Below are positions 35,059 through 42,747 of a stretch of DNA of 55,790 nucleotides, piece by piece. Every line of letters begins with the position of its first letter. Positions within the stretch are counted from its first letter, which is position 1. The stretch covers positions 1 through 55,790 of the forward strand of contig NZ_JAJNBZ010000037.1 of the NCBI RefSeq assembly GCF_021369635.1, given 5' to 3'. A model generated the notes under the pieces. The model was not told where the DNA came from. It searched no databases and saw only the letters and a list, made by a program, of their open reading frames with translations. The DNA comes from Paenibacillus profundus (GTDB lineage: Bacteria; Bacillota; Bacilli; Paenibacillales; Paenibacillaceae). The position numbers and the translations under genes are program-made.

Positions 35059-35278
35059 CCCGCTTATTGTTGCACCTAATTCTCTCTTCACGCTCCTTTC
35101 TAGCTGCGGCTCGCTCAAGCTTTGCACTTTCTGACACATTCATTACGATTACGCTCTGCAACGCGACAATAATGCTTATTCCGATCAAAAATGCCAATTC
35201 CTCCACGAACAAATAGCAAACAAATAGAACGACCAGAGTAAAACAGCCAATAATTACACCCAGTACGGATTTGTGCAT
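35024..35278 (-). CDS. Small membrane protein, two spans and charged tail
   Basis: About 84 residues: MHKSVLGVIIGCFTLVVLFV then CYLFVEELAFLIGISIIVAL gives two adjacent transmembrane helices, followed by a charged helix (ESAKLERAAARKEREERIRC). ATG 35278 has AGGAG eight bases upstream. It is convergent with, and overlaps, the small basic protein gene. Function unknown. Confidence 0.6.
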   Translation of the reverse strand: MHKSVLGVIIGCFTLVVLFVCYLFVEELAFLIGISIIVALQSVIVMNVSESAKLERAAARKEREERIRCNNKRVIEQLNADQEK

Positions 35279-35363
35279 AGGAAACACTCCTCTCATTTGC
35301 AGGACACTTTATACTCTTATACAATAAGGATAAAGAATGGCTCGGAAAGAAAGGAAGAACACA

Positions 35364-36005
35364 ATGGCCAACACGCATACCTATTCTCGCGGCGAAGAAA
35401 TCGCCAATGCGATCACCCATGGCGTCGGCGTCGTGCTCAGTGTCGCAGCCTTGACACTGCTCATCGTATTTGCTGCGTTATATGGTGACGCAATTCATGT
35501 CGTCAGCTTTATCATTTACGGAATTTCCATGCTGCTCCTATACACATCCTCCACCTTAGTACACAGCTTTCCTGAAGGCAAAGTCAAGGATCTGTTCGAA
35601 ACGTTCGATCATGCGTCCATCTATTTATTTATAGCGGGAACGTACACGCCGCTCGTTCTCATTGCATTGCCGAAGATGCTCGGCTGGACGCTCTTTGCCG
35701 TCGTATGGACGCTCGCCGCTGGCGGGGTCGTGTTCAAGGCGTTCTTTACGAAGCGCTTTCTCTTTATGTCGACGCTTCTCTATATCGGAATGGGCTGGCT
35801 CATCGTGTGGGCATGGGGACCGCTCTCGGCGGCGATGCCGCCAGCTGGGCTGACGCTGCTAGTGACGGGAGGTATACTATATACGGTAGGTACGATATTT
35901 TATGTGTGGCGCGGATTCCCGTTTCATCATATGATTTGGCATCTATTCGTGCTAGGGGGTTCAGCGGCTCACTTCTTCGCTGTGCTGTCGCTTGTGCAGA
36001 TTTAA
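35364..36005 (+). CDS. TrhA/hemolysin III family membrane protein
   Basis: A 213-residue seven-span protein of the PAQR-like hemolysin III family. Signature parts include SRGEEIANAITHGVGVVLS at the N-terminus, TLVHSFPEGKVKDLFETFDH, SIYLFIAGTYTPL and the C-terminal FHHMIWHLFVLGGSAAHFFA, which holds the conserved metal-binding His residues. In Bacillus the homologue TrhA is linked to membrane fluidity and lipid sensing. ATG 35364 follows AGAAAGGAAG. A terminator follows the gene. Confidence 0.92.
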   Translation: MANTHTYSRGEEIANAITHGVGVVLSVAALTLLIVFAALYGDAIHVVSFIIYGISMLLLYTSSTLVHSFPEGKVKDLFETFDHASIYLFIAGTYTPLVLIALPKMLGWTLFAVVWTLAAGGVVFKAFFTKRFLFMSTLLYIGMGWLIVWAWGPLSAAMPPAGLTLLVTGGILYTVGTIFYVWRGFPFHHMIWHLFVLGGSAAHFFAVLSLVQI

Positions 36006-36019
36006 TAACGATGATATGT

Positions 36020-36060
36020 AATCGCCAATCCCCGCTTCGGCAGAGGTTGGCGATTGTTGT
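36020..36060 (+). terminator. Intrinsic terminator after TrhA gene
   Basis: AATCGCCAA (36020-36028) pairs with TTGGCGATT (36047-36055), followed by GTTGTATAT. The T tract is poor, but position and stem are good. Confidence 0.7.
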
Positions 36061-36074
36061 ATATACCTGAACGG

Positions 36075-37271
36075 CTATGTTTCTTGAAATGGTACTGTAG
36101 AGCGGCGGACAACCAGTTCCGGTTCAAGCACTACCTTCTGGTAAGTCGAGTCTCGGCTTCCGTCCTCTTGCGCGCCCTGTTCCATAATATCGGCCAAAAT
36201 GGTGGCGGCGCGGCGACCGATTTCCGCTTCATTCTGATACACATGGGTGAAGAACGTCTCCCGTTCTTCAAAATGTTCCGGATCGTCAAACGTTACAATC
36301 GAAATATCTTCTGGTACGCGAAGTCCCATACGTGTCGCAATCTGAGCCATGCGCATGCCCAGCTTGCCATGCAGCGCGATATATGCACTTGCCATCCGGC
36401 TCCGCATGTAGCGGGCAAGCACCGATTCATCCGCCTCTGTGCCCACCGGGATCGAGAAGTCCGTCAAAATAAGTGCCGGATTAATCATCGCCCCGCGGCG
36501 TTCGAACTCATTCATATATCCTGTAATGCGATCCTGCACACTCACACATTCCCGATATGCATCCGTACAAATCGCAATATCGCGATGTCCAAGCTCCCAT
36601 AAATGCTCCACCGCCATCTGCGCGCCCTTCCGGTTATTAGAGCAGACGTAATGTGTCTCCACCCCAGGCAAATAGCGATCGATAAGCACAAACGGAAAGC
36701 CGCTCACCTTCAAAGAAAGAATTTCTTCATTATACGTGTCCTCATCGACCGGGAAGAGAAGCAGACCGTTGACGCCCATTCGAATGAATTCACGAATTTG
36801 CTGCTCTTCGCGGCTTTTAGACCCGCCACTGAACGCGACGATAATCGAATAGCCTCGTTCTTGCAGCGTGTTCTGAATGGAATTAATTAAACGAATTGCA
36901 AAATAATCATCAAGCGTCGGCATAAGAAAACCAACCAGCCGTCTGTCTGCCGCATCTCTTGGCACGATACCCGTTGTACGTGAAGCAGAAGCCATCTTCG
37001 GAACATTCTGTTCCTCCTCTTCACGAAGGCCCGCACTCTGCGGGAGATTAGTCGCCACGAAGCTGCCGCGACCAGGAACGCGATAAATCCACCCTTCCTT
37101 TACAAGAGCTGCAAGCGCATTCACTACGGTAATGCGGCTGACTTGAAATTGCTCCATGAGCTCTTTTTCCGTTGGAATACGGTCATTGCTTTGCAGCTTC
37201 CCGCTTTGAATCATCTCTTCAATATAGCGATGAACCTGCATGTAGAGCGGGGAACGAGAATCATAACTCAT
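36075..37271 (-). CDS. GntR-type DNA-binding domain fused to LacI-type sugar sensor
   Basis: A 398-residue AraR-like regulator. Residues 1-75 hold the GntR winged helix (YMQVHRYIEEMIQSGKLQSN, DRIPTEKELMEQFQVSRITV, GRGSFVA). Residues about 110-390 form a periplasmic-binding-type effector domain as in LacI (LVGFLMPTLDDYFAIRLINS, FVLIDRYLPG, AVEHLWELGHRDIAI, DISIVTFDDPE). It probably senses a sugar. ATG 37271 is chosen because AAGG lies nine bases upstream; the codon at 37280 is too close to it. No sugar gene is adjacent, so the target is elsewhere or lost with the region upstream. Confidence 0.9.
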   Translation of the reverse strand: MSYDSRSPLYMQVHRYIEEMIQSGKLQSNDRIPTEKELMEQFQVSRITVVNALAALVKEGWIYRVPGRGSFVATNLPQSAGLREEEEQNVPKMASASRTTGIVPRDAADRRLVGFLMPTLDDYFAIRLINSIQNTLQERGYSIIVAFSGGSKSREEQQIREFIRMGVNGLLLFPVDEDTYNEEILSLKVSGFPFVLIDRYLPGVETHYVCSNNRKGAQMAVEHLWELGHRDIAICTDAYRECVSVQDRITGYMNEFERRGAMINPALILTDFSIPVGTEADESVLARYMRSRMASAYIALHGKLGMRMAQIATRMGLRVPEDISIVTFDDPEHFEERETFFTHVYQNEAEIGRRAATILADIMEQGAQEDGSRDSTYQKVVLEPELVVRRSTVPFQET

Positions 37272-38194
37272 CCGAATCATCCTTAATTATAATTTAATAT
37301 ATATAATATATCATTTACGAACAAGATACAATATTAAAGCGGTTAAAACATAAGAAAAATCTCTATCGACCCTTTCGAAAATGAGCGACCGCGTTTAAAG
37401 TTTCGTTATATCGTCTCATGCAGAAGGGCCTTGTTCAGACAGTCCATTTAAGATATTTGCTTGAAACCGCTCGCGCTTCTAGAGAAGGTTTGCCATAAAG
37501 ACCTTTCAGCCACTATCCCAATTATTCAGAAAATTGCGAACAATACCGAATCTGCCATCCTCATAAGCATTCGAGCTCAAGATTGCAACGGTAGCAGTAC
37601 TCGTCCGAATAAGCTTGCAAATATGTACCGCCCAAGCCGTTAGTACTTGCAGTGGAGACCAACATAAGTGGTGTTCGATGATATTCGTCTGGCCTACCTC
37701 CTGCTCAATTCGAAAAAAGCAAGAAGGATAGTTTGGGGTACCCCTTGTCTCATCCATTGGATTTGATCCAATAAAACAGCGACGTAGAGCTCTTTACGGT
37801 TGGTTTCATTGGAGTTCATCCAATCGATTGACACTCCCTCCGCTCCGATGGCTGGAAAACAACCCGATCCATTGGACAAATTACAGTCCACACGCCGTTT
37901 AGCCGCCGAGTCCGTACATTTGATTGTATATTTTCCAACGGCGTTTACTTCAACTTGCCTGACCTCAGACCACGAAAAAAAACGCGTTCTGCGTCGCCCG
38001 CTCCAAAAGAACCTTTAGTCATCCACTTTCCATCCAATAACCCGTTAGATCAATAAGTACCGAAACAAACTACGCAATCTGATTCATTGGGAGAGTGGAC
38101 AAAAGAGCAATTCGAAACAGGAAAAGTGTATAGGAGTGATAGCTTAGAGATGCTCAAACGTAAAAGGGGGAATTATACATTTCAAATAATTATA
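37272..38194. other. Gene-poor stretch with possible decayed surface-protein fragment
   Basis: No intact gene was found in over 900 bases. On the minus strand between about 37694 and 38010 two frames joined across a T8 run read …SWSEVRQVEVNAVGKYTIKC followed by TDSA, reminiscent of Ig-like repeats in surface proteins. This could be a degraded fragment. Two related dyads, ATTGGAT-N3-ATCCAAT (37756-37772) and ATTGGA-N5-TCCAAT (37808-37824), lie inside it. Nothing else is recognised. Confidence 0.35.
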
Positions 38195-38218
38195 AAAAAA
38201 GAGCGGAATTATCCGCTC
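38195..38218 (-). terminator. Intrinsic terminator after gbsR
   Basis: GAGCGGA-ATTA-TCCGCTC (38201-38218); on the minus strand it is followed by TTTTTTTA. It begins 8 bases after the gbsR stop. Confidence 0.93.
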
Positions 38219-38226
38219 CAACCTTT

Positions 38227-38787
38227 CTATTCCGCAGTCTTCGGTACAAAATCAAAAATCTGTCCGGTTTCAAACGTCTCGATTAACCGCTCCAACCAAT
38301 GATAATAAGCTTCAGCCTCGTGCATCTTCGTTAAATCCCGTCTGACGATGACAGCCAGCGTGTCATCATCCGGATGTTCGTTCATAAGCCCTTCAAGCTC
38401 TCTCATCGAACGGCGTATCGCCAACAGATTCATTTCAACCGCTTTTCTCCACTCTAAACTGAAATAGTCGGCAAATGTCTGATACCAATCCGCTTCGACT
38501 TCATACAAATCTTTGCGTTTTCCTTTTTCCCATACTTTGTGCACCATTTTCATATCGACAAGCGTTCGAACACCGGTGCTCATGCTTGTTTTGCTCATTT
38601 CCATTTCTTTTCCCATCTCATCCAAAGTCATGGGATGGTCGCTAAAAAACAGCAATCCGTATAAATGACCTGTCGAATGCGTCATTCCGTACAAATCCAT
38701 ATTTTGTCCGATCGCTTCAATGACACGATTGCGAGCCTTCTCCACCATATTCTGCTGGTACTCCGTCAACTGTGCGAACGTTGCCAT
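38227..38787 (-). CDS. gbsR: GbsR-family regulator of glycine betaine uptake
   Basis: A 186-residue MarR-like regulator of the GbsR/OpuCR family, which senses choline or cell osmolyte status and represses choline and betaine uptake genes. Family motifs include YGMTHSTGHLYGLLFFSDHP and MTLDEMGKEMEMSKTSMSTG, the recognition helix region. The ATG follows GGAGGATTGGCAT. It is divergent from an OpuA-type transporter. The 340-base space between them holds a promoter framed by an inverted repeat, the expected operator. Confidence 0.92.
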   Translation of the reverse strand: MATFAQLTEYQQNMVEKARNRVIEAIGQNMDLYGMTHSTGHLYGLLFFSDHPMTLDEMGKEMEMSKTSMSTGVRTLVDMKMVHKVWEKGKRKDLYEVEADWYQTFADYFSLEWRKAVEMNLLAIRRSMRELEGLMNEHPDDDTLAVIVRRDLTKMHEAEAYYHWLERLIETFETGQIFDFVPKTAE

Positions 38788-39006
38788 ATGCCAATCCTCC
38801 TGTGCCGAATCGTAAAAGATGCAACCCGCTCCTATCGATTCGAAACCGCTGTCTGCTCACTTTATATTTCTTGCGTATTTCTATTGTAAATCCTTGATAA
38901 AAAGTCTTCTCCAAGGTTCCAACAAACATTGTATGGGAGGCCGAACGAAAAGTAAAGCACCAAATGAGGTAGGAATATTCAGGATACGGGAGGATATGGA
39001 CGGATA

Positions 39007-39043
39007 AGTTTGTACAGTTTTTTCTGAACGTATTATACAAACT
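39007..39043 (+). promoter_or_regulatory. opuA promoter overlapped by GbsR-type operator
   Basis: TTGTAC (39010-39015) and TTATAC (39033-39038) are separated by exactly 17 bases. The inverted repeat AGTTTGTA (39007-39014) / TACAAACT (39036-39043) overlaps both elements, so a bound dimer would block polymerase. Assignment to GbsR rests on position. Confidence 0.65.
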
Positions 39044-39133
39044 GTTTCAAAGGTTGTTCTCTAAAATTTCCAAGGGATACAATAGAAGCAGTGATTACTC
39101 TCACTATTCAAACACGCAAGAGAGGTGAAGCGA

Positions 39134-40369
39134 GTGTCCATCATTAACGTCAATGGAGTGACGAAAATATTTGGCACACAAGAACAAAGAGCGTTCACTC
39201 TGCTGCAGCAAGGGTGGTCAAGGGAACGGCTTGCGAAAGAAAAACAAGCGACCGTAGCTGTCAATCAAGTGTCCTTCTCGGTAGAAGAAGGCGAAATATT
39301 CGTCATTATGGGACTGTCGGGCAGCGGGAAGTCCACGCTCGTACGTATGCTGAATCGGCTGATTGAGCCGACCGCAGGTGAAATTTGGTTGAAGGATCGC
39401 GATATTTCCAAGCTAAATGATGTGGATTTACGACAGGTCCGACGCAAAACGATCGGAATGGTATTTCAGAAATTCGCCCTCTTTCCCCATCGTACCGTGC
39501 TCGAAAACGCGGCCTACGGCTTGGAAATTCAAGGCATGCCGAAAGATGAGCGTTACAAGAAAGCAAGCGAAGCGCTCGGTCTGGTCGGTCTGAACGGATG
39601 GGAAGACAAATATCCCGACGAATTGAGCGGCGGGATGCAGCAGCGTGTCGGACTCGCAAGGGCCTTGGCCAACGATCCGGACGTATTGCTCATGGACGAG
39701 GCATTCAGTGCACTCGATCCGCTCATACGCCGCGACATGCAGGATGAGCTGATTGCCCTGCAGCAAAAGATGCATAAGACAATTATTTTTATTACGCATG
39801 ATTTGGATGAAGCGCTTCGCATCGGAGACCGCATTGCCTTATTGAAAGATGGCAATCTCGTGCAGATCGGAACGCCGGAGCAAATGCTGATGGAACCGGC
39901 GGACGAATATGTGGAGCGATTCGTTGAAGGCGTGGACTTATCTAAAGTGTTAACGGCTGCTCATATTATGCGCAGACCGGAGACGGTATCCCTCGACCGC
40001 GGTCCGCGTGTCGCTCTGCAATTGATGCGGGATATCGGAATTTCCACGTTGTTCGTCGTTGGAAAGGATAAGTCTCTTCAAGGAGTCGTTACGGCCGAGC
40101 AGGCGAGCGAAGCGGCACGCAGTGGACAATCGCTGCAGGATGTTATGACGACTGACATTCCGGTAGTCTCGCCAGACATCGTACTAAATGATTTATTTGC
40201 TTTGTCTGGAGAAGTGAAGCTGCCGATTGCAGTTGTCGATCCGGATGGCAAGCTGCTTGGAGCGATTGTGCGCGGAGCCATACTTGGCGCACTGGCAGGC
40301 AATGTGCCGAACGGCGCCATCGCGGAAGAGACGGAAGGAGTGAAGCCTGATGCGGCTCAACATCGGTGA
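39134..40369 (+). CDS. opuAA: Glycine betaine/proline ABC transporter ATPase OpuAA
   Basis: About 411 residues: the ATPase of the OpuA/ProU osmoprotectant importer. It has the long family N-terminus, Walker A GLSGSGKST, signature LSGGMQQRVGLARAL, Walker B DVLLMDEAFSALDP, and the H-loop FITHDLDEALR. C-terminal tandem CBS domains (about 280-400) sense ionic strength in homologues and, in some Firmicutes, bind c-di-AMP. GTG 39134 lies eight bases after AGAGAGG. The 3' end overlaps opuAB by 20 bases, indicating translational coupling. Confidence 0.96.
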   Translation: MSIINVNGVTKIFGTQEQRAFTLLQQGWSRERLAKEKQATVAVNQVSFSVEEGEIFVIMGLSGSGKSTLVRMLNRLIEPTAGEIWLKDRDISKLNDVDLRQVRRKTIGMVFQKFALFPHRTVLENAAYGLEIQGMPKDERYKKASEALGLVGLNGWEDKYPDELSGGMQQRVGLARALANDPDVLLMDEAFSALDPLIRRDMQDELIALQQKMHKTIIFITHDLDEALRIGDRIALLKDGNLVQIGTPEQMLMEPADEYVERFVEGVDLSKVLTAAHIMRRPETVSLDRGPRVALQLMRDIGISTLFVVGKDKSLQGVVTAEQASEAARSGQSLQDVMTTDIPVVSPDIVLNDLFALSGEVKLPIAVVDPDGKLLGAIVRGAILGALAGNVPNGAIAEETEGVKPDAAQHR

Positions 40370-41189
40370 ATGGGTCGAGCAGGGCGTAGATTGGCTGGCA
40401 ACGTATGCGGACGGTTTTTTCCAGGTGATGTCGACCGGGATTGAAGGCAGCGTAGACGGAATATCCGGCTTATTTTTATGGCCTCCTGCTTATGTATTTA
40501 TTATCATATTAACTTTACTGGCGTTCTGGGTAGGACGGTGGTCCCTATCCTTGTTGACGCTCATTGGTCTCTTTATTATTGAAGCGCTAGGTTACTGGGA
40601 GCCTACGATGAACACGTTGGCGCTCGTTATTATATCGACGCTGTTGTCCGTTATCATCGGCATCCCATTAGGAATCGCATGCGGCAAAATGGACCGATTA
40701 TCAAGCATCGTCCGCCCGCTGCTTGACTTCATGCAGACGATGCCAGCATTTGTATATTTGCTGCCTGCGGTAACATTCTTCGGTTTAGGTATTGTACCCG
40801 GTGTTATTGCCTCTGTTATCTTTGCAGTTCCTCCTACAATTCGACTGACCGAGCTAGGGATTAGGCAAGTTCCCCATGACATGATGGAAGCCGCCTCCGC
40901 CTTTGGATCCACTTCGATGCAGACACTGTGGAAAGTCCAGCTGCCCGTAGCTATGCCAACCTTGATGGCCGGTGTCAATCAGACGATTATGTTGTCTTTG
41001 TCCATGGTCGTAATCGCATCGATGATCGGCGCTCAAGGCATCGGGGCTGAAGTATACCGGGCTGTGACGCAGCTCAAGATCGGCCAAGGATTTGAAGCCG
41101 GGCTCGCAGTCGTATTGCTGGCCATTATTATTGACCGTTTCTCCCAACATAGCTTGAAGAAACGCAATACTCAAAAACAAGGAGCGTGA
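40350..41189 (+). CDS. opuAB: Glycine betaine ABC transporter permease OpuAB
   Basis: A 279-residue permease with about seven membrane spans. The coupling loop IRLTELGIRQVPHDMMEAASAFGSTSMQTLWKVQLPVAMPTLMAG matches the EAA motif of OpuAB/ProW (EAASAFG). It is 20 bases inside the end of opuAA, and the binding protein gene follows directly. It is a separate permease, without the fused binding domain found in lactococcal OpuA. Confidence 0.96.
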   Translation: MRLNIGEWVEQGVDWLATYADGFFQVMSTGIEGSVDGISGLFLWPPAYVFIIILTLLAFWVGRWSLSLLTLIGLFIIEALGYWEPTMNTLALVIISTLLSVIIGIPLGIACGKMDRLSSIVRPLLDFMQTMPAFVYLLPAVTFFGLGIVPGVIASVIFAVPPTIRLTELGIRQVPHDMMEAASAFGSTSMQTLWKVQLPVAMPTLMAGVNQTIMLSLSMVVIASMIGAQGIGAEVYRAVTQLKIGQGFEAGLAVVLLAIIIDRFSQHSLKKRNTQKQGA

Positions 41190-41195
41190 TTGTGC

Positions 41196-42119
41196 ATGAA
41201 GCATAACTCAATGAAACGTTGGATGGTATTGGGACTTATCGTCGTCATCGGATGGACATTAGCCGCCTGCTCTAATTCATCGGGTTCGTCAGACTCCAAA
41301 AAGAATGAAGACACGAAGACGGGCAGCGTAGGCGCTCAAGTCGATTACAAAATTATCGGCATTGATGCTGGCGCAGGCATTATGCAAGCGACCGAACAAG
41401 CGATCGAGCAATACGGCTTGAAGGATTGGAAGCTTATTGAAGGCTCGGGAGCAGCGATGACCGCCGCTTTGGCTAAAGCGATGAAGAAAGAAGAGCCTAT
41501 CATTATAACCGGTTGGACACCCCACTGGAAATTTGCCAAATATGATTTGAAATATTTAGAGGATCCAAAAGGCGTATACGGCGGAGACGAGCAAATCCAT
41601 ACGATCGCCCGCACAGGTCTGAAGGAAGATCAGCCTGAGGCTTATAAGGTGTTGGACCAATTTGAATGGACCCCAGATGATATGGCAAAAGTGATGGTTG
41701 CCGTTCATGACGGACAGGATCCAAAAGAAGCAGCTAAGGAATGGGTTAGCGCAAACGGAGACAAGGTTGAAGCGTGGGTGTCCGGCGCACAGCCTGCCGA
41801 AGGCCAGAAGATAAAACTCGGATATGTCGCATGGGATTCGGAAATCGCAAGCACGCATGTTGTCGCGCATGTGCTGGAAGAGAAACTCGGATATAAGGTA
41901 AATCTCGTGCAGGTGGAAGCCGGACCGATGTGGACCGGTGTCGCCAACGGCGATGTAGACGCCATCGTCGCGGCATGGCTGCCGACAACGCACAAAGATT
42001 ACTATGACAAATTTAAAGACAAGATCGACGACTTGGGACCGAATCTGGACGGAACGAAGATTGGTCTCGTTGTACCGAAGTATATGGATATCAATTCGAT
42101 CGAGGATTTATTAAAATAG
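41196..42119 (+). CDS. opuAC: Glycine betaine-binding lipoprotein OpuAC
   Basis: A 307-residue substrate-binding lipoprotein. Signal peptide and lipobox (LAAC, Cys near residue 25) are followed by a Ser/Asp/Lys-rich linker. The aromatic residues that cage the trimethylammonium group are evident in GWTPHWKF, GYVAWDSEIAS and AAWLPTTHKDYYD. GGAGCG precedes ATG 41196. It is the last gene of the opuA operon and is followed by a very strong terminator. Confidence 0.96.
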   Translation: MKHNSMKRWMVLGLIVVIGWTLAACSNSSGSSDSKKNEDTKTGSVGAQVDYKIIGIDAGAGIMQATEQAIEQYGLKDWKLIEGSGAAMTAALAKAMKKEEPIIITGWTPHWKFAKYDLKYLEDPKGVYGGDEQIHTIARTGLKEDQPEAYKVLDQFEWTPDDMAKVMVAVHDGQDPKEAAKEWVSANGDKVEAWVSGAQPAEGQKIKLGYVAWDSEIASTHVVAHVLEEKLGYKVNLVQVEAGPMWTGVANGDVDAIVAAWLPTTHKDYYDKFKDKIDDLGPNLDGTKIGLVVPKYMDINSIEDLLK

Positions 42120-42131
42120 AATAAACAACGT

Positions 42132-42158
42132 ATCGGGGGCATGCCGCCCCCGATTTTT
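42132..42158 (+). terminator. Intrinsic terminator of opuA operon
   Basis: ATCGGGGGC (42132-42140) pairs with GCCCCCGAT (42146-42154), followed by TTTTT. It lies 12 bases after the opuAC stop. Confidence 0.97.
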
Positions 42159-42252
42159 CATGTTGTGCTAGGCTTTCATCCACGCACAGCTGCGGAACAG
42201 GGCATATGCTATCCATGTCATAATCCCATTCCAAAAGGAGCGATTTCCACCG

Positions 42253-42615
42253 ATGACACACTATGTCCGTTCGTCCAACTATGGACCCCAAGCCGTGAGC
42301 GGCTACCCTTATCCTGATCATGGTTGTTGTCCCAAGCCGATGCCCATGACCATGCCGATGGTGAAGCCAGCTGCCATGAAAAAACCGAAGCCATGCCTTC
42401 CTCCGATGCCATCCGCCAACGTGACGAATGTAAGACCGAAATTCATGGAACACCTTATGGAACATCTGGGCGAGCACATTACGGTAGTAACCAAATGCGG
42501 AAAGCTTGAAGGCAAGCTATGCGACGTCTGTATCGATCACCTGGCCCTCATGACTCACGGATCACACAGCAAGAAAGCACACGTGCTGTACGATCAGATC
42601 TGCTATTTCATGTAA
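42253..42615 (+). CDS. DUF2642-type protein, possibly spore coat
   Basis: A 120-residue protein with a Pro/Met/Lys/Cys-rich N-terminal half (CCPKPMPMTMPMVKPAAMKK) and a C-terminal Sm-like DUF2642 domain (FMEHLMEHLGEHITVVTKCG, KLEGKLCDVCIDHLALM, KAHVLYDQICYF). DUF2642 proteins are frequent in spore formers, and several are coat-associated; that role is inferred here. AAAAGGAGCG precedes the ATG. It is transcribed alone after the opuA terminator. Confidence 0.75.
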   Translation: MTHYVRSSNYGPQAVSGYPYPDHGCCPKPMPMTMPMVKPAAMKKPKPCLPPMPSANVTNVRPKFMEHLMEHLGEHITVVTKCGKLEGKLCDVCIDHLALMTHGSHSKKAHVLYDQICYFM

Positions 42616-42691
42616 AGTAATCCGGGGGCGTTGCGGAAAGCAAGCCGGACTTCCCCTGCTGCCATCCTGCAACCTCTCGCCTGAATAGGAA

Positions 42692-42743
42692 AAGCGCCTG
42701 TCAACATGGGCTGAATGTAATGCTTTACGTTGACGAGGCGCTT
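42692..42743 (-). terminator. Intrinsic terminator after helD
   Basis: AAGCGCCT...GTCAAC pairs with GTTGAC...AGGCGCTT in a long two-part stem; on the minus strand GCGCTTTTCC follows. It starts 4 bases after the helD stop. Confidence 0.85.
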
Positions 42744-42747
42744 CTTA

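Noticed and set aside
37461..37757. Short frames on both strands in the gene desert
   Set aside because: No ribosome binding sites, no recognisable domains and atypical composition.
38087..38302. 71-codon plus-strand frame before gbsR end
   Set aside because: It crosses the gbsR terminator and runs antisense into gbsR; the start lacks support.
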